Below are positions 13,028 to 15,579 of a DNA stretch of 15,579 bases, piece by piece. The notes beneath the pieces are model-generated. The model saw only the letters and a list, made by a program, of their open reading frames with translations, did not search any database and had not been told where the DNA came from. The stretch is from Thermodesulfobacteriaceae bacterium UBA6232 (GTDB taxonomy: Bacteria; Desulfobacterota; Thermodesulfobacteria; Thermodesulfobacteriales; Thermodesulfobacteriaceae), in assembly GCA_002441555.1 (NCBI GenBank), contig DJWK01000010.1, positions 16,127-31,705 of the forward strand. Reading direction: 5' to 3'. Numbering within the stretch: position 1 is the stretch's first letter; every line of letters starts with the position of its first letter. The translations under genes were made by a program, and so were the position numbers.

Positions 13028-13876
13028 ATGGGAATTTATAAAAAAATTATGGTAGCTATTGATAATTCAGAGGAATCTTGGCATGCCTTAAAGGAAGCTT
13101 TAACTATAATTAAAAACAAGGATACCTGGGCTGTTATAGTTACCGTTGCTCCACAATATACTGGAGACCTCGGATTAATCCTAAATGATATTCACGAAAA
13201 GATGATAAAACCTTATCAAAAGCTTATGGAAAAGGCTAAAGATTTCTTGGAAAAGGAAAGGGTTTTATCTAAGTTTATTCTGGAAGAAGGAGAGGCCTAT
13301 GAAAAAATAGTTGATCTTATTTATGCAGAAAACTGTGATCTTGTTATTATGGGAAAAACTGGAAGCGGTTTAAAGAGGCTTCTTTTGGGAAGTACTGCTG
13401 CAAGAGTAATAGGTTACAGTCCTGCAGATGTTTTAATTATTCCCTTTGAAAGTACTGTGAATTGGAAAAAAATCTTGGTTCCCATGGATCAATCTTACTA
13501 TGCAGAGAAGGCCTTTTTTAAGGCCTTAGAACTTGCCAAATTTTATAAGGGTGAGCTCTATTTGCTTTCTGTTATAGATTTGCCTGTTGAGGCCATAGCG
13601 GAGTCTCCGCAGTTATATGAAAGGGCCTCTGAAAAATTTCAAAAATACCTTAAAGAAATGGTAGATAATGCAACTTCTGAGGGGGTTAAGTGCGAGGCTT
13701 ATGTAGAAGAGGGAGATCCTGCCGAAAAAATACTTACCTTTTCTGAGGATAAAGAAGTAGGAATAATTGCCATGGGTTCATATGGAAAAACTGGCTTAAG
13801 AAGGCTTCTTATGGGAAGTGTTACAGAAAAGGTGATTTCCCTTGGAAATAAACCAGTCCTTGTGGTTAAAAACTAA
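13028..13876 (+). CDS. Tandem-domain universal stress protein (UspA family), copy 2
   Basis: A 282-residue paralogue of the product at 7064, with two UspA domains (about 1-140 and 141-282) and the same ending (SVTEKVI...KPVLVVK). Domain 2 has the full ATP motif GSYG-9x-GS. In domain 1 the motif GKTGSGLKRLLLGST has only 8 residues between the second and third glycines, one fewer than canonical, so its ATP binding may be altered. The beta1 sequence has Asp-Asn-Ser-Glu-Glu (IDNSEES) in place of DGSEES. CAGGGGG lies 5 bases upstream of the ATG. Convergent with dnaB, with a 4-bp stop-codon overlap (CTAA). It probably responds to the same stress conditions as the adjacent exporter operon, but through its own promoter. 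Confidence 0.94.
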   Translation: MGIYKKIMVAIDNSEESWHALKEALTIIKNKDTWAVIVTVAPQYTGDLGLILNDIHEKMIKPYQKLMEKAKDFLEKERVLSKFILEEGEAYEKIVDLIYAENCDLVIMGKTGSGLKRLLLGSTAARVIGYSPADVLIIPFESTVNWKKILVPMDQSYYAEKAFFKALELAKFYKGELYLLSVIDLPVEAIAESPQLYERASEKFQKYLKEMVDNATSEGVKCEAYVEEGDPAEKILTFSEDKEVGIIAMGSYGKTGLRRLLMGSVTEKVISLGNKPVLVVKN

Positions 13877-15255
13877 ATCCTTTCCAAATTGGCAAAAGAG
13901 GTAAATTGAGAAAGATAGGCAAGCTTGACGGTTACTCCTGCTGGACCATTTCTTTGTTTTCCAATGATAATTTCGGCTATTCCTTTCTCTGGGCTTTCTT
14001 TATTATAAACTTCATCCCGATAAATAAACAGGATAACATCTGCATCCTGTTCAAGGGCACCTGATTCTCTTAAATCTGCAAGCTGAGGCCTTTTATCAGG
14101 GCGTTCTTCAACCCTGCGGTTTAACTGAGATAAAGCAAGAACAGGGATATTTAACTCCTTGGCAAGGGCCTTAAGACCGGCAGAAATTTCGGAAATTTCC
14201 TGTTCTCTTCTTTCTTTTCTTTCAAGGCTTCGCATTAATTGAAGATAATCAACCACGATGAGCCCAAGAGGAATTTCTTTCATAACCTTTCTTGCCTTGG
14301 CTTTAACCTCAAGGATATTAATTCCGGAGGTATCATCAATGTAAATTGGGAGTTCGCTAAGCACACTTGCTGCCTGAATAACCCTTTGCCAATCCTGGGC
14401 TTCAAGGGTTCCTGTTCTGAACTTTTGAAAATTTACCTTTCCTTCTGCGCAAAGCATTCGTGAGACCAATTGCTCTTTACTCATCTCTAAAGAAAAGATG
14501 GCAGCTCCCAAACCAGTTTGTTTGCAGGCATTTCTAACTATATCAAGTGCAAGGGCAGTTTTCCCCATACCAGGACGGGCTGCAAGAATAATAAGATCAC
14601 CCCTCTGAAGACCTGCTGTAAGCCTGTCAAGCTCAAAGAAACCAGTAGGAATTCCTGTAATAAGATCTCCCTTCTGATAAAGTATCTCAAGATGCTTTAT
14701 GGTCTCTTTGATAACCTCTTTTACTGGTGAAAAGGTCTCCTTTTTGCCGTAATAGGCAAGATCAAAAAGGGCCTTTTCAGCATAACTCAAAAGCTCCTGA
14801 GAGTCTTCCATGGAATAATAACAACGATAAATAAGCTCTTGACAGAGTCTTATGATTTCTCTAAGAATGCTTTTTTCTTTGACAATTTTGGCATAATGGA
14901 CAAGATGGGCAGAAGTTGGAAGAAGGCTTGCTAATTCGGAAAGATAAGCTGCCCCACCTGCTCTTTCAAGCTCTCCCATTTTTTCAAGTTCAGAATAAGT
15001 GGTAACAATATCAATGGGTTCATCCTTTTCAAAAAGATTAATGAAGGCCTGATAAATTACTCTGTGAGAGGGCAAATAGAAATCTTCTGGTCTTAAAAAA
15101 TCAAGAACCTTAATGATGGAGGAAGGATCAATAAGAATACTTGCTAAGCAGAATTTTTCTGCTTGAAGGTCCTGGGGTGGTAAAAATTCTGAGGGAAGGG
15201 ACGCAAGATCAACTTCAGTGGCTTTTCTTTTTCCCCGTTTTTTACCCTCTGTCAT
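13873..15255 (-). CDS. dnaB: Replicative DNA helicase DnaB
   Basis: A 460-residue hexameric 5'-3' helicase of normal length. A basic, poorly conserved extension (1-23) precedes the N-terminal domain (LPPQDLQAEKFCLASILIDP onwards, about 25-165), then a linker and the RecA-like C-terminal domain. Walker A RPGMGKT is at 227-233, SLEMSKEQL follows, Walker B is GLIVVDYLQLM, and the loop region LADLRESGALEQDADVILF precedes the C-terminal GKQRNGP with its Arg finger. No intein insertion is present. It lies directly after rplI, 6 bp downstream, the usual rplI-dnaB arrangement. A GAGG about 14 bases upstream of the ATG, inside rplI, may serve as ribosome binding site. The 3' end overlaps the convergent universal stress protein gene. 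Confidence 0.97.
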   Translation of the reverse strand: MTEGKKRGKRKATEVDLASLPSEFLPPQDLQAEKFCLASILIDPSSIIKVLDFLRPEDFYLPSHRVIYQAFINLFEKDEPIDIVTTYSELEKMGELERAGGAAYLSELASLLPTSAHLVHYAKIVKEKSILREIIRLCQELIYRCYYSMEDSQELLSYAEKALFDLAYYGKKETFSPVKEVIKETIKHLEILYQKGDLITGIPTGFFELDRLTAGLQRGDLIILAARPGMGKTALALDIVRNACKQTGLGAAIFSLEMSKEQLVSRMLCAEGKVNFQKFRTGTLEAQDWQRVIQAASVLSELPIYIDDTSGINILEVKAKARKVMKEIPLGLIVVDYLQLMRSLERKERREQEISEISAGLKALAKELNIPVLALSQLNRRVEERPDKRPQLADLRESGALEQDADVILFIYRDEVYNKESPEKGIAEIIIGKQRNGPAGVTVKLAYLSQFTSFANLERI

Positions 15256-15261
15256 TTAAAA

Positions 15262-15579
15262 TTATTTTTCCTCTATGACCTCAACTTTAATGGGAACAAC
15301 CAAATTCGCCCCCACCTTTATATTAACTTCATAAACCCCTACGAATTTAATGGGTTCTTCAAGAAGAACCTGGTTTTTGTCAATTTCAATTCCCCTTTCT
15401 TCAAGGGCTTTAACAATATCTACTGCAGAAACAGATCCGTAAAGCCTTCCTTCTTCTACTGCTCTACGATAAAGGGTAAGTGTGACCCCCTGAAGTTTTT
15501 CTGCAAGACTTTGGGCTTTTTTTCTTTCTCTTTCGGCCTTGGCAAGAATGATTTTTCTTTCCCTTTCAAGGGCTTTTAA
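15262..15579 (-). CDS. rplI: 50S ribosomal protein L9 (bL9), C-terminal part cut by window edge
   Basis: Reverse-strand translation from 15579 to a TAA at 15262-15264 gives 105 residues with no start, so the 5' end lies outside the window. It begins in the long connecting helix of L9 (LKALERERKIILAKAERERK) and continues into the C-terminal domain with RLYGSVSAVDIVKALEERGI and then EIDKNQVLLEEPIKFVGVYE, ending in VVPIKVEVIEEK. This is unmistakable bL9, which binds 23S rRNA at the base of the L1 stalk and stabilises the reading frame. Full-length L9 is about 148 residues, so roughly the first 43 are missing. Confidence 0.96.
   Translation of the reverse strand, partial: LKALERERKIILAKAERERKKAQSLAEKLQGVTLTLYRRAVEEGRLYGSVSAVDIVKALEERGIEIDKNQVLLEEPIKFVGVYEVNIKVGANLVVPIKVEVIEEK

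Noticed and set aside
13873..15255. Intein or split in dnaB
   Set aside because: The Walker A region and downstream motifs are continuous and the protein has normal length.
1..15579. CRISPR array, insertion sequence, prophage, tRNA or rRNA genes
   Set aside because: No spaced direct repeats, transposase-like frames, terminal inverted repeats or cloverleaf-forming segments were seen on reading either strand.

Overview
The window is AT-rich chromosomal DNA whose proteins are rich in Lys, Glu and Ile. It resembles a thermophilic, strictly anaerobic bacterium. The mix of core genes, an NtrC/sigma-54 two-component system, tandem universal stress proteins and a TauE/SafE transporter operon with two lineage-type partner proteins suggests the Thermodesulfobacterium/Caldimicrobium group (Thermodesulfobacteriota). 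That assignment comes from protein flavour and not from a search. No tRNA, rRNA, CRISPR array, insertion sequence or integrase was seen, and the gene density is that of an ordinary chromosome.

Left part (1-5034, all minus strand). Read in the direction of transcription it holds a YbgC-type thioesterase, the GTPase YchF, a small helical protein coupled to an ArsA/Get3-like ATPase, a small basic protein with its own sigma-70 promoter and terminator, an ABC-2 type exporter (ATPase plus permease, overlapping), and the 5' end of lepA. The exporter ATPase starts directly on the U-tract of the preceding terminator and has no visible Shine-Dalgarno sequence.

Middle (5085-6958, plus strand). pyrR is followed by an unrecognised 161-residue protein and a secreted DUF4198-like protein.

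The most interesting part is 6989-13876. Two paralogous tandem universal stress proteins bracket a histidine kinase/NtrC-type response regulator pair (minus strand) and a divergent three-gene operon (plus strand). The operon encodes a protein with two FAE-x-GEFD repeats and a degenerate Usp-like domain, a small two-helix membrane protein, and a TauE/SafE-family anion exporter. The 248-bp divergent intergenic region holds a good sigma-54 promoter (GG-N10-GC) facing the exporter operon. Two related 17-bp inverted repeats lie about 100 and 190 bp upstream of the predicted start, where enhancer sites of an NtrC-type activator are expected. This supports a local circuit in which the neighbouring kinase/regulator pair switches on the exporter operon. 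The operon ends in a very strong intrinsic terminator.

Right end (13873-15579, minus strand). dnaB follows the C-terminal part of rplI, the usual ribosomal protein L9-replicative helicase arrangement. Both universal stress protein genes end in 4-bp convergent stop-codon overlaps with minus-strand genes (the regulator and dnaB).
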